A program made the translations under genes and the position numbers. DNA of 64,000 nucleotides, from contig JAPDFW010000070.1 in NCBI GenBank assembly GCA_028826165.1, forward strand, positions 828,501-892,500. The letters run 5' to 3'. The notes below the pieces were generated by a model. It did not search any database. It saw only the letters and a list, made by a program, of their open reading frames with translations, and was not told the origin of the DNA. This document shows positions 21,430 to 32,723 of the stretch, one piece after another. The stretch is from Anaeramoeba ignava (Eukaryota > Metamonada > Anaeramoebidae). Numbering within the stretch: position 1 is the first letter of the stretch; each line of letters begins with the position of its first letter.

Positions 21430-22985
21430 ATAGATTATTTTAAAATTATATTTTAAATAAATTTATAAATAAATTATTATTAAATTATTATTAAAATATA
21501 AATGAAATTGAAAATATTTTAATTTAAACAAAAAATTTAATAATATTAATTTAATATTTATTAATAAATTATTTTAAAATTATATTTTAAATAAATTTAT
21601 AAATAAATTATTATTAAATTATTATTAAAATATAAATTAAATTGAAAATATTTTATTTTAAACAAAAATTTAATTATATTTATTTATTATTTATTAATAG
21701 ATTATTTTAAAATTATATTTTAAATAAATTTATAAATAAATTATTATTAAATTATTATTAAAATATAAATGAAATTGAAAATATTTTATTTTAATCAAAA
21801 ATTTAATAATATTAATTTAATATTTATTAATAAATTATTTTAAAATTATATTTTAAATAAATTTATAAATAAATTATTATTAAATTATTATTAAAATATA
21901 AATGAAATTGAAAATATTTTAATTTAAACAAAAAATTTAATAATATTAATTTAATATTTATTAATAAATTATTTTAAAATTATATTTTAAATAAATTTAT
22001 AAATAAATCATTATTAAATTATTATTAAAAATATAAATGAAATTGAAAATATTTTATTTTAAACAAAAATTTAATAATATTTATTTAATATTTATTAATA
22101 AATTATTTTTAAAATTATATTTTAAATAAAATTATAAATAAATCATTATTAAATTATTATTATTAAAATATAAATGAAATTGAAAATATTTTAATTTTAA
22201 ACAAAAATTTAATTATATTAATTTAATATTTATTAATAAATTATTTTAAAATTATATTTTTAAAATTATATTTTAAATAAATTTATAAATAAATTATTAT
22301 TAAAATATAAATGAAATTGAAAATATTTTAATTTTAAACAAAAATTTAATAATATTAATTTAATATTTATTAATAGATTATTTTAAAATTATATTTTAAA
22401 TAAAATTATAAATAAATTATTATTAAATTATTATTAAAATATAAATTAAATTGAAAATATTTTATTTTAAACAAAAATTTAATTAAATTAATTTAATATT
22501 TATTAATAAATTATTTTAAAATTATATTTTAAATAAATTTATAAATAAATTTAAAATAAATTATTATTAAAATATAAATTAAATTGAAAATATTTTATTT
22601 TAAACAAAAATTTAATTATATTTATTTAATATTTATAAATAAATTATTTTAAAATTATATTTTAAATAAATTTATAAATAAATTATTATTAAATTATTAT
22701 TAAAATTTAAATTAAATTGAAAATATTTTATTTTAAACAAAAAATTTAATAATATTAATTTAATATTTATTAATAAATTATTTTAAAATTATATTTCAAA
22801 TAAATTTATAAGTAAATTATTATTAAATTATTATTAAAATATAAATGAAATTGAAAATATTTTAATTTAAACAAAAAATTTAATTAAATTAATCTAATAT
22901 TTATTAATAGATTATTTTAAAATTATATTTTAAATAAATTTATAAATAAATCATAATTAAATTATTATTAAAATATAAATGAAAT
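21430..22985. repeat. Satellite: about 12 tandem copies of a roughly 134-bp AT-rich unit
   Basis: Copies begin with a shared ATTATTTTAAAATTATATTT block at about 21434, 21567, 21706, 21835, 21969, 22102, 22240, 22377, 22510, 22643, 22778 and 22913. Each unit then holds AAATAAATTTATAAATAAATTATTATT, AAATATAAATGAAATTGAAAATATTTT, AAACAAAAATTTAAT and AATTTAATATTTATTAATA-type blocks. Divergence between copies is low: single substitutions, with short insertions at about 22140 and 22250. No ORF is conserved among copies. This is the only long-period tandem repeat in the window. Confidence 0.93.
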
Positions 22986-23104
22986 TGATATTTTTCCCTT
23001 TTTTTTTTATTTTTTTTTCATTTTTCATTTTTCATTTTTTTTTATTTTTTATAAGTTAAAAAAAATTTTTTTTTATTTATTAAATTTTTTTCTTTAAAAT
23101 ATAA
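22986..23104 (+). promoter_or_regulatory. T-tract/CATTTTT promoter-proximal block of CK2 alpha
   Basis: Between the satellite and the CK2 ATG. Contains TTTTTTCATTTTTCATTTTTC at about 23008-23029, then AAAAAAATTTTTTTTT at about 23061, then AAATATAA directly before ATG. Same vocabulary as other 5' gaps in this window. Function inferred from position. Confidence 0.35.
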
Positions 23105-24532
23105 ATGACAACAGATCAATTAATTCCATATGCCAATGTCAATTTAATTAGACCAGAAGAATATTCAGACATTGACAATTTGAAACTTGAATGGGGAAAT
23201 CAAGATAATTACGCAGTTCTACAAAAAATCGGACATGGAAAATATTCTGAAGTATTTCTCGCAATAGAAACGAACACTGAGAAAGAGTGTGTAATAAAAA
23301 TATTGAAACCAGTAGATAAAAGACGAATCAAACGGGAAATAAAGATACTCCAAAATTTGCATGGCGGTTCCAACATTATCCAGTTATATGATATAGTACG
23401 TGACCCAGTAAACTGGATTCCATCTCTAGTATTCGAGAGCGTTCAAAGCGTAGATTTCACTGTACTTTATCCAATGCTCGAGGAAAACGATGCCAAATTT
23501 TACATGTTTGAGCTCTTAAAAGCAATTGATTACGCACATTCAAACGGAATTATGCACAGAGATATCAAGCCTCAGAATATTGTGATCGACCACAATCTGC
23601 GCAAGTTGAGACTTATAGATTGGGGATTGGCAGATTTTTACTATCCAGGAAAAGATTATAACGTCCGCGTTGCTTCCCGTTATTTCAAGCCTCCTGAGCT
23701 TCTTCTTGGTTACCAGCGCTACGATTACTCCCTTGATATATGGTCCTTTGCTTGTGTTTTCGCGGGACTTATATTCCAACGCGAACCGTTTTTTCGCGGC
23801 AGAGATAATTTTGATCAAATGGCAAAAATTGCAAGAATTTTGGGAACTGATGATCTTTATGATTATCTTGAAAAATTTGATATTGATTTGAATCCTCAAC
23901 TTGAAGTCGCTATTGGTGTCCATTCTAAGAAAAAATGGTCCCGTTTCGTTAATCCTGATAATAGACATCTTGCTACTCTTGATGCTATTGATTTGTTGGA
24001 TCATTTGCTCGTTTATGACCATACTAAACGTTTATCTGCTAAATCTGCTATGAATCATTTTTATTTTAATTCTTTAAGACCTAAAATTGAAAATTTGGAT
24101 GAAAATGAAAATGAAATTAAAATTCAAAATGAAAATCAAAATGAAAATCAAAATAATGAAAATCAAAATGATGAAAATCAAAATAATCAAAATAATGAAA
24201 ATCAAAATGAAAATAATGAAAATCAAAATGAAAATGAAAATGAAAATTTTTCAGATTCAGAATTCACTGAAAATCTTGATTCAAAATGGGGAATCCCAGA
24301 AGAAACTCAAGATAATACTGAAACTTATTCAATTGATTCTCAATTTCAAGACCAAGAATTCTCAAATTCATTTTCATCTCTTCAAATAAATCAAAATCAA
24401 AATCAAAATCAAAATGAAATTCAAAATCAAAATCAAAATCAAAATCAAAATCAAAATCAAAATCAAAAATCTCATTCATCAAAAAAAGCAAAAATGAAAA
24501 CCATTTTTAAAAGATTGTTTGGTAAAAAATAA
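23105..24532 (+). CDS. Casein kinase 2 catalytic subunit alpha
   Basis: Constitutively active acidophilic Ser/Thr kinase of nucleus and cytosol, normally paired with a CK2 beta regulatory dimer. Single-exon, 475 aa. The kinase core spans about residues 35-330. The glycine loop is GHGKYSEVF (about residue 43), the ATP-binding Lys lies in CVIKILKPV, the basic Lys/Arg cluster [12 protein letters not shown] is kept, and the catalytic loop is [13 protein letters not shown]. The metal-binding motif is DWG rather than DFG, followed by [26 protein letters not shown], all diagnostic of CK2 alpha. The family usually ends near residue 340. Here about 140 extra residues of Glu/Asn/Gln repeats and a basic end ([15 protein letters not shown]) are added, so the CAAAAT-type repeat has invaded the tail. 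GC content peaks in the kinase core. Confidence 0.96.
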   Translation: MTTDQLIPYANVNLIRPEEYSDIDNLKLEWGNQDNYAVLQKIGHGKYSEVFLAIETNTEKECVIKILKPVDKRRIKREIKILQNLHGGSNIIQLYDIVRDPVNWIPSLVFESVQSVDFTVLYPMLEENDAKFYMFELLKAIDYAHSNGIMHRDIKPQNIVIDHNLRKLRLIDWGLADFYYPGKDYNVRVASRYFKPPELLLGYQRYDYSLDIWSFACVFAGLIFQREPFFRGRDNFDQMAKIARILGTDDLYDYLEKFDIDLNPQLEVAIGVHSKKKWSRFVNPDNRHLATLDAIDLLDHLLVYDHTKRLSAKSAMNHFYFNSLRPKIENLDENENEIKIQNENQNENQNNENQNDENQNNQNNENQNENNENQNENENENFSDSEFTENLDSKWGIPEETQDNTETYSIDSQFQDQEFSNSFSSLQINQNQNQNQNEIQNQNQNQNQNQNQNQKSHSSKKAKMKTIFKRLFGKK

Positions 24533-24705
24533 TTTAATATAAAAAAAAAAACATAATTTTTCTTTTCTTTTCTTTTTTTTTTTTCTTTGATTAATTTTAG
24601 AAAAACAAATTTAATCAAAATCTTTAAAGAAGAAAATAAAATTAAAATTAAAATTAAAATTTTATTTGATTTTATTATTTTTTGTTCAATTATTTCTTTG
24701 CAAAT
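24533..24705. other. Convergent spacer
   Basis: Short T-rich and A-rich gap between the CK2 alpha stop and the stop of the CH-RasGAP-PH gene on the other strand. TTTTCTTTTCTTTTTTTTTT at about 24560-24580 and an AAAATT triplet. No gene seen. Confidence 0.5.
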
Positions 24706-27700
24706 TTAAATAATTGAACTTTCATCTTTTGTCATTTTCAATTTTGTGAATAAATCATTAAATTCTTCACTTGATTTAAAAGATATCCAAAAAGAAAAAG
24801 GAAAACCAAATCTTGACAAAGATAATCTTCTTTTTTTTTTATATTTAGAACGAGGTTCTTCTTTGATAGTACAATTTGGATCAATATCAATAACATCTAT
24901 TGGAATCGATAAAGTACTTTCACTTGGTTCATAAACCGCCAAATATTTTCCTTTTAGAACCAAGTGTCTTTTTTTCCATGCCTTTTTAATCCCCTTAATT
25001 TTCACACAAACTAAATATTCTCCTTCAATAATTGTTTTTTTATTCAATCTTTCTTGTTGTGAATAAAGTGCAATTTTATTGTTTGTTGAAAATTTCAATC
25101 TTTTCTGATTCTTTTTCAATTCATGAGGTTCTTTATAAAATAAACTATCCAAATCTGGTGTATTTGTTTTATCTGTTTCAAATCGGAACAAAAATTCTTG
25201 GAAAAACTTGAAAAAAATTTCTAACTTTTCAATTTCTTTAATCATTAAATCCATTTTCTGATGGAATTGTCCAATTTTGCAAATTGTTGATTCTCCAAAA
25301 TATTTATTTTGATCTTCTTCATTAAATTGATCAATAATAAGAAAAATATCTTGAGCAAAAAGATCTGTTGTTGTTTGCTTTTGGTTTTCTAAGCATAATG
25401 TTTGGGGTCGGAAATTCACTGTTTGAAGTTGTGTTGGTTGAGCTTCATTAAAAGATTCTTCAAAAAGGAATTGAGAATGTTGCTATATTTTTTTTTTAAT
25501 AAATCAAAATTAATTTAAAATTCATTTAAAATTCATTTAAAAAATCTTACAGTTATTTTTTGGAAAAATTGTTTCAATTTCTTTTCATTTTTTGAAATTT
25601 CAGAATTCATAAATTTCATATAAGATTTTGATTCTCCAAATTTGATTCCTGTTGCTAAATTTGTTAAAATGGATGCAATTAATACTAATCCTCGTTTGGC
25701 TGTTTCCTTTAATTCCCCTAATAAAAGAAGAAATATAGAAAGAATTTTGATTTTAATTTTGATCTTAATTTTATAAATGAATTTTAAATTTCTACAATCA
25801 ATAATTCCAAATGAATGAGGAGAAACAATTGCAGGACAAAAACAACGAATAAAAAGAAACGTTCCTAATATATCAAATTCAGTTTGAGGGAATTTTGCTG
25901 ATACTTCAGATTTAATATGCTGGCAAATGGATTTAAAATGATAAGGAATTAAATGAACAGAGTTAAAAATTGATTGTAGAAAAATCTTGAAATATTTGCG
26001 TAAATGAGATGTATTTTTGGAATAACTTGAAGATAATTCAGGATTCACTTCAAAATTAAAATTGGAATCATTAATTTCCTTAATTAAATGAGATAAAACT
26101 GTTTTCAAATATTGGTTTCCATAAAACTTGGCAAAATTTGTTAATGAAATGGATGTGATTTCATTTGAACGAAATAAAAAAGATGGAGTGCTTGTTTCAA
26201 AAACATGTTTTGATATTTGAAACTTAAGAAATGCAAGATGACCAAATGGTTCAAATAAAGTTGTTATTCTTGTGCTTAAAGATCCAATTGCTGTTTGAGT
26301 TAAATCTAATTGCATTAAATTATAAAGATATTCGATATCTTTTCTTCTTAAAAACGTCCCTAAATATTTCTCTCCTTTTTCAATGCAAGTCAGTAAAGAT
26401 GTTGATTCTGTTGGTTCTTTTTCATTGTTTCTAATTGATTTTTGATTTGCTTTGTTGTCTTCAAAAAGATGTTTTGTTACTAATCGCAAAATTTTTCCAA
26501 CAGATTGTTTTCGCGAATTTTCAATCATTTCTTTTGCTTTCTAAATTTATATTTATTATTATTATTTTAAATTTTTTTATTCAATAAAAAATTTTCTTTT
26601 TCTAATTTTATTGCTTTTTTTTTCTCTTTCACCTTTTCATGCTTTTCAATTCCAAATCTTTCAAGTAATTTAATTAAAACTTCTTGTAAAAAAGGAATAT
26701 CATTCATTCCACCAACTGTTTCATTAAAATATTGATGAAGTAATCCATAAATTTTAAAAGAATAACCTGTTTCAAAAAAAAAAAGAAGAAAGTCAATAAA
26801 AAATTAAGGAAAAAATGAATAAATATTCTTTTCACCTTGTTGAATAATTTTTTCTTCAGAGATCAGAGAAGTTAATTTAAAAGTGAGTTTTCGTTTGAAA
26901 TTCATGCAAATAGAATAAAAATCTAAGAATGAAAAAATATAATTTTTCAATTCTTTTGGTTCATCTTTCCAATAATTATCAGTTTCAAAATAATCATTCA
27001 ATTCAAAGTAAATCTGAAAAGGATCAACCTCGAAATTATCGCCTCCAATTAGAATTCTTTTCAATTCAAAAAGAGAATTCTGTTTTTTTTGTATTATTTG
27101 ATTTTCTTCCAAAAAATTGGTAATATTTTGGAATAGCGTGTCAAATGCAAGATTTATCGAAATTCCCTTTAAATCAATAACCATGTTCTGCAACTCCAGA
27201 AAGAAGGGATTATCCCGAAGCTTTTCTATTTTTAAATTCCCAATTATAAATATTAATATCTGCTGAATTTGGTACTCGAAATCTTCCAATGTGGAAATTT
27301 CAAATAAATTCGATAAAATGAACTCATTAAATTTATCCGAATATTTTTCAATATTCTCGTCAGAAACAGAGATATTGAATTGATATCGTTGATTTTCCGA
27401 AATTTCATGTGGTTTTACATAAAATGGATTTGTTGGTATTTTTTCCTTTTTGATGTTTAATTCCTGAATTTTTTTGTGATTCCGAAAAAGTTGAGATTTG
27501 AGATTATCAATCAATTTAATTTTTTCTTTTTTGGCCTCTTCCTTGTTGATTTCTTCGATTGTCTGCGGTGAAAGATTATTGTTTCCCTGATTTTGCAGGG
27601 TTTTCTTGTCTGTGTTTTCATCCATTTTTTTCTTCACTTGATTTTCAAGAAAAATATCAATTGATTCTTTTTTATCGAAATGTAGAAAATACTTCTTATT

Positions 27701-29703
27701 TTTTTGGTTCTTATTCTTGTTTTGATTCTTATTATCTAGGAAATTATAATCAAATCCCTGAACAGTAAAACTCTTTTGCAATGAATTCAGCGCTAAATCA
27801 TCCATAACTTTTTTCTGCGTTGAAGTTTTTTCAGGACTTTCTTGACTTAAATTCTTGATCAAATCTCTATTCAATTTTGGGGGTTTTTCAAATGAGAAAA
27901 ACTTTCTAGGTTTGTATCTTTCATTTGATATTCTTCTTTTATTGCGGCTTTTTAAGCCCTGCACATTTGGATCTGATTTTTGTCTTTCAAGCTCTTTTTC
28001 AACGGCTTGTTGAAGCCATTTAAATGTTTTTGTGTTTTGGTTCTCCATTGATAATCTTTTATGAATATTTTTGGCTGTTCTTTTATTAAATTTTGGTTCG
28101 ATTACAGTTAAATTTGCATTTTCTCCAATTCCAAGTGAATTCAATCTATTCAACTGGAATCTTGTCAATATTTTATCAAGCTTTTCTTCACTTGATAGTG
28201 TTCGGTTTGGTTTGGTGTATACAATATATTGTTCTATATCATCATTTTCAGAAAAATTTACAACAGGATCTTGAATTGAAAAATTCAAAGATTGTTTTCT
28301 TTTTTCTTTCGGTTTGATATTTTTTGGGAATAGTTCAGAAAATGGTTCAAATTCTGGTGATGCTTTTACATGAATCCAAATGTATAAATAGGCAATAAAT
28401 TTCAAGATATTATTTTCTTTTCCCTTTTTAATTTTAATATTAATATTAATATTAAATTTAAATTGAATATTAATTTTAATTATAATTTACATTTGCTATA
28501 TCTTTTGGTAAACATGTAAATCCTGAATAATCTGTTTCAGAAAATTTTTCTAACATTTTTTTGATTCTATTTTGATTTCCATGAATTTTTTCAATTTCAG
28601 GGAAAATAAGATCAGGAAATAATTTTGATAAAAGGTTTTTTAAAGGAGCACCATTCTAATAATCAATTTAGAATTAAAATTAATTTAGAATTAAAATTAG
28701 AATTAAAATTGAATTTAAAATTAAAATTGAAATTCAATTTAAAATTAATATTCAATTTAAAATTTAGAATTAATAATCAATTTAAAATTAATCAATTTAG
28801 AATTAATAATCAATTTAAAATTAATAATCAATTTAAAATTAATATTCAATTTAAAATTAATAATCTTAAATTAAAATTAATATTCAATTTATTCAAATTA
28901 GAATTAATAATTTAGAATTAATATTCAATTTAAAATTAAAATTAAATTTAAATTAATATTCAATTTAAAATTAATATTCAATTTAAAATTAAATTGAAAT
29001 TAAAATTAATATTCAATTTAAAATTAAAATTAAATTTAGAATTAATATTCAATTTAAAAATTAATAATCAATTTAAAATTAATATTCAATTTAGAATTAA
29101 AATTCAAATTAAAAATTAAAATCAATTTAAAATTAAATTAAAATTAAAATTAAATTAATATTCAATTTAGAATTAAAATTGAATTTAAAATTAATATTCA
29201 ATTTAAAATTAAAATTAAATTTAAATTAATATTCAATTGAAATTCAAATTAAAAATTAATTTAAATTAAAATTGAATTCAATTTATAATTAAATTTAATA
29301 TTCAATTTAAAATTTAATAAATTAATATTCAATTTAAATTATTCAATTTAAAATTAATAATCAATTTAAAATTTAATATTCAATTTAGAATTAAAATTAA
29401 AATTCAAATTCAATTTAAAATTGAATTTAGAATTAGGAGTGTAAGTTTTTTTTTCTATTTTAATTTCGAATTTCGATTTTTTCTTTATTCTTCTTAAATT
29501 AAAATTAAAATTATAATAACAACCTTCCAATCTTTTGAAAAATTTGATATTTGTAGAGGATCAATAAGAGAATTAACCCAATTAATTAAAATTTTTTGAG
29601 GTGAATAAAGAACTTCATCATTTTTTCCAAAACACTTTTGATGATTAATTTTTGTGACATTAGCTAAAATTATAAGTAATTCTGGTGGTTGTGGTCTTGA
29701 CAT
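24706..29703 (-). CDS. CH-RasGAP-PH multidomain protein
   Basis: Predicted Ras GTPase-activating protein linked to actin and membranes. Seven exons: 29703-29524, 28655-28491, 28423-26836, 26766-26633, 26540-25796, 25717-25551, 25482-24706, totalling 3756 nt (1251 aa). Exons 1-3 make a calponin-homology domain (ILINWVNSLI...NGAPLKNLLSKLFPDL...FTCLPKDIAN...NILKFIAYLYIWIHVKA). A long coiled, charged linker follows. The RasGAP domain has FLFRSNEITSISLTNF, where the Arg matches the catalytic arginine finger, and FLFIRCFCPAIVSPHSFGII, matching the FLR..CPAI signature, so it looks active. The last exon is a PH domain (EYLVCVKIKG.KKAWKKRHLVLKGKYLAVYEP). The first intron is an 868-bp degenerate AATT repeat. 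IQGAP-like in having CH and GAP, but no IQ motifs or RGCt domain are seen. Confidence 0.82.
28660..29440. repeat. Degenerate AATTCAATTTAAAATT repeat intron
   Basis: First intron of the CH-RasGAP-PH gene (29523-28656). It is built from AATTTAAAATTAATATTC-type units of irregular length. The exons on both sides join in phase 0 within the CH domain (SKDWK to NGAPLKN). Confidence 0.75.
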
Positions 29704-31050
29704 TCAAAATTTAATAAGAGAAAAACAGAAAAAAAAAAGAAAAAATTGAAATTGAAAAAAAAAAAAATTTTTTTAAAAAAAGAATAAAAAAAAATTTTAA
29801 AATAAAATAAAATAAAAAAAGGAAACAAAAAGAGAAAAATTTCCGAAATTGAAAAATTGTTCCGATTGTAATAAATTAAGTTTTCTTTTCCTTTATTTTT
29901 GATCAACAAAAATTTTACAAAACAGTTTCTTATTTTAATTGTAAATTTTGATTTTGATTTTAATTTTGGATTTATATTTTGATTTTGGATTTATATTTTT
30001 TTTGATTTTGATTTTGATTTTAATTTTGATTTTAATTTTGGATTTAATTTTGATTTTGATTTTTTGATTTTAAAAATTTTGATTTTGATTTTGATTTTGA
30101 TTTTGATTTAATTTTGATTTTGATTTAAATTTGATTTAATTTTAATTTTGATTTTGATTTGATTTTCTAATTTTGATTTTGATTTTAATTTTAATTTTGA
30201 TGATTTTGATTTTTTTGATTTTTATTTATTTTGATTTTGATTTTAATTTTTGATTTTATTTTAATTTTAATTTTGATTTTAATTTTGATTTTGATTTTAA
30301 TTTTGATTTTGATTTTGATTTTGATTTTGATTTGATTTTTTTTTAATTTTTTGATTTTGATTTTGATTTTGATTTCAATATTTTGATTTTGATTTTAAAA
30401 ATTTTTTAATTTTGATTTTTCTAATTTTGATTTTGATTTTGATTTTGATTTTAATTTTATATTGTTTTGATTTTGGAGGTTGATTATTTTGATTTTAACT
30501 TTTTGAAGAAATATTATTGAATATTTTTTTGAATTTAATTATAAATATAATTTTAATTTTTTTTTGATTTTGATTTTGGATTTATTTTTGATTTTTTAAT
30601 TTTAATTTGATTTTTAATTTTGAATATTTAATTATTTTTATAATTTTAATTTTAAATATTTGATTTTGATTTTCATATTTCTTTTTTTTTTTGATTTTGA
30701 TTTTGTTTTTTGATTTTTTAATTTTGATTTTTTCTTTTTGATTTTTGTTTTTGTTTTTTGATTTTAATTTTGATTTTTGATTTTCATTTTGTTTTTGTTT
30801 TTTGATTTTGTTTTTTGTTTTTTTTTTTTTTTTTTTTTGATTTTGATTTTCATTTTGTTTTTGATTTTTCTTGTTTTTTGATTTTTGTCTTAAATTTTTC
30901 TTTTTTGATTTTTGATTTTGATTTTGATTTTTCTTTTTGGAATTTTGATTTTGATTTTGATTTTGATTTTGATTTTGATTTTGATTTTTTGATTTTTGAT
31001 TTTGATTTTGATTTTTGAATTTTGATTTTCATTTGATTTTTGATTTTTTG
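29704..31050. repeat. Intergenic TTTTGA-rich degenerate repeat
   Basis: About 1.3 kb between the CH-RasGAP-PH start and the NF-YA-like 3' end. The left 230 bp is A-rich, with AAAATTTTTTTAAAAAAAG-type promoter-like blocks. From about 29940 to 31050 it is TTTTGA hexamer in irregular phase with T-runs. No credible ORF, no RNA gene. Confidence 0.75.
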
Positions 31051-31053
31051 ATT

Positions 31054-31371
31054 TTAATTTTGATTTTGATTTTGATTTTGATTTTGATTTTGATTTTGAT
31101 TTTGATTTTCATTTTGATTTTGATTTTGATTTTGATTTTGATTTTGAATTTTTGGTAAAAATCTTCCATGTTGATCACGTCCTCTTTTATTAGCTTGCTC
31201 AATACGTCTTTGTCTAGATCTTGGATTTGAAAAATCAAAACCTGTTATAAGTTCTGCTTCTAATTGTAATTTAAATAATTTTTGTCTTTCTTCTCGTCTT
31301 TTAAGAATTCTGCTATATTGTTTTGGATTAACAAATCTTGGAGGTTGATTATCTTTTGCAAAAACCTCCAT
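31054..31371 (-). CDS. NF-YA/HAP2-like CCAAT-binding factor subunit
   Basis: 105-aa protein, nearly all of it a CBFB/NF-YA domain. The subunit-interaction half reads RFVNPKQYSRILKRREERQ (about residues 12-30), matching the VNAKQYxRILKRRxxRxKL core of NF-YA. The DNA-contact half reads NPRSRQRRIEQANKRGRDQHGRFL, where the family has Y.HESRHxHAxxRxRGxGGRF. The Ser-Arg and Arg-Gly-Arg-Phe positions are kept but the HxH is replaced by Gln-Arg, and the linker between halves is longer than usual. So NF-YB/NF-YC contact is plausible and CCAAT specificity uncertain. The tail is an Asn-Gln tract from the CAAAAT repeat, ending at 31054. ATG start at 31371, in clean context. Single exon. Confidence 0.8.
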   Translation of the reverse strand: MEVFAKDNQPPRFVNPKQYSRILKRREERQKLFKLQLEAELITGFDFSNPRSRQRRIEQANKRGRDQHGRFLPKIQNQNQNQNQNQNENQNQNQNQNQNQNQNQN

Positions 31372-31527
31372 ATTTTGAGTTAAAGCTTGAATAATTAAGA
31401 AGAAATATAAAAAATATTGAATATTATTTAATATTATTGAATATTATTTAATATTTATTGGATATTATTTAATATTTATTGAATATTATTGAATATTATT
31501 TAAATAAATATTTAATTTATTTGCAAA
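31372..31527. other. Short spacer with ATTATTTAAT repeats
   Basis: AT-rich gap upstream of the NF-YA-like start, with GAATATTATTTAATATT repeats at about 31418-31505. No gene. Confidence 0.45.
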
Positions 31528-32553
31528 TTAATTTGAATCATTTCTTCTATTTCTTTTTATTTGTGTTTTTTTTGTTTTGTTGTTTTTGTTTTTGTTTCTG
31601 TTTCTGTTTCTGTTTCTTTTTCTGTTTCTTTTTGTTTTTGTTTTTGTTTTGTTTTTTTGTTTTTGTTTTTGTGTTTGTTTTTGTTTTTGTGTTTGTTTTT
31701 GTTTTTGTTTTTGTTTTTGTTTTTGTTTTTGTTTTTGTGTTTGTTTTTGTGTTTGTTTTTGTGTTTGTTTTTGTTTTTTTTGTTCTTCTTGTTTTTGTAA
31801 AAAATTTTTCAATAAATTTAATTCTTCTTTCGTTTTTCTTTGTTTGGTTCGTTTATCTTTGATTTTTTCTTTTTGTGGAATTTTTCTTTTCACTTTCCTT
31901 TTTTGAATTGAATTTGATTTTGAAATAGAATTTGATTTTGATTTTGAAATTGAAATTGAATTTGATTTTGATTTTGATTTTTAATTTGAATTTAATTTTG
32001 AATTTGAATTGAAATTTAATTTTGATTTTGAATTTAATTTTGAATTTGAATTTGAAATTGAATTTGATTTTGATTTTGAATTTAATTTTGAATTAGATTT
32101 TGAATTTGAATTAGGTATTGAACTTGGTACTGAACTGGGAATAAAATTAGACATGAAATTTGAATTAGAATTGGAAATAGAATTTAATCTTGAATTTAGT
32201 TCTGAAATTGAAAAAGGTTTTGGTGTTGAATTTAAAAAAGGTATAAATTTTGTATTTGTATTTGTATTTGTATTTGAAGTTGAAGTTGAAGTTGATTTTT
32301 GATTTGAAAATGAAAAAGAATTTGGTGTTGAAAGAGGATTTAAAACGAAATTTGAATTTAAATTTGAATTTGTATTTGAATTTGTATTTGAATTTGTATT
32401 TAAATTTGAATTTGAATTTATATTTGAATTTGTATTTATATTTGGATTTGAATTTGAATTTGAATTTGAATTTAAAGTTAAATTTAAAATGGAAATTTTT
32501 TTAGAATTTGAATTGGAAGTTGATTTAGAATTTGAATTTGAAGTTGAATCCAT
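31528..32553 (-). CDS. Ser/Asn/Lys/Gln-rich low-complexity protein with one in-frame stop
   Basis: An ATG at 32553 opens a 190-residue Ser/Asn-rich frame that ends at a TAA at 31983-31981. The same frame then stays open for 151 more codons to 31528, passing SIQKRKVKRKIPQKEKIKDK, an RTKQRKTKEELNLLKNFLQK helix and a Lys-Gln tract. A single base (TAA instead of TCA in a run of TCAAAATCA units) separates the halves. No domain is recognised. The helix KRTKQRKTKEELNLLKNFL is vaguely like the start of a homeodomain, but no recognition helix follows. It is either a broken gene, two ORFs in register by chance, or an assembly error. The composition could also come purely from TTTGAA/TTTTGA repeats. Confidence 0.35.
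31570..31790. repeat. TTTTTG hexamer array with TGTTTG variants
   Basis: Plus-strand GTTTTT units, minus-strand AAAAAC, giving Lys-Gln or Lys-Gln-Thr in the frame of the adjoining ORF. Unit differs from all other arrays in the window. Confidence 0.75.
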
Positions 32554-32599
32554 TTTAAATTTTAAATTTTTAAATCAAATTTTTATATTAAATTTTTTT

Positions 32600-32723
32600 A
32601 TTAAAAATCGTTGAAAAAAAAAATGAAAAAAAATGAAAAAAATTTAATTTTCATTTTCTTCTCTTTTTCTCTTTTTTTTTATATTTTTTTATTAAAGAAA
32701 ATTATTTAAAATCAAATTAAAAA
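32600..32723. promoter_or_regulatory. Divergent promoter gap with ATGAAAAAAA repeats
   Basis: AAAAAAATGAAAAAAAATGAAAAAAATTT at about 32614-32644 followed by T-runs lies between the divergent Ser/Asn-rich ORF and the RhoBTB-like gene. Part of a recurring pattern in this window. Confidence 0.35.
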
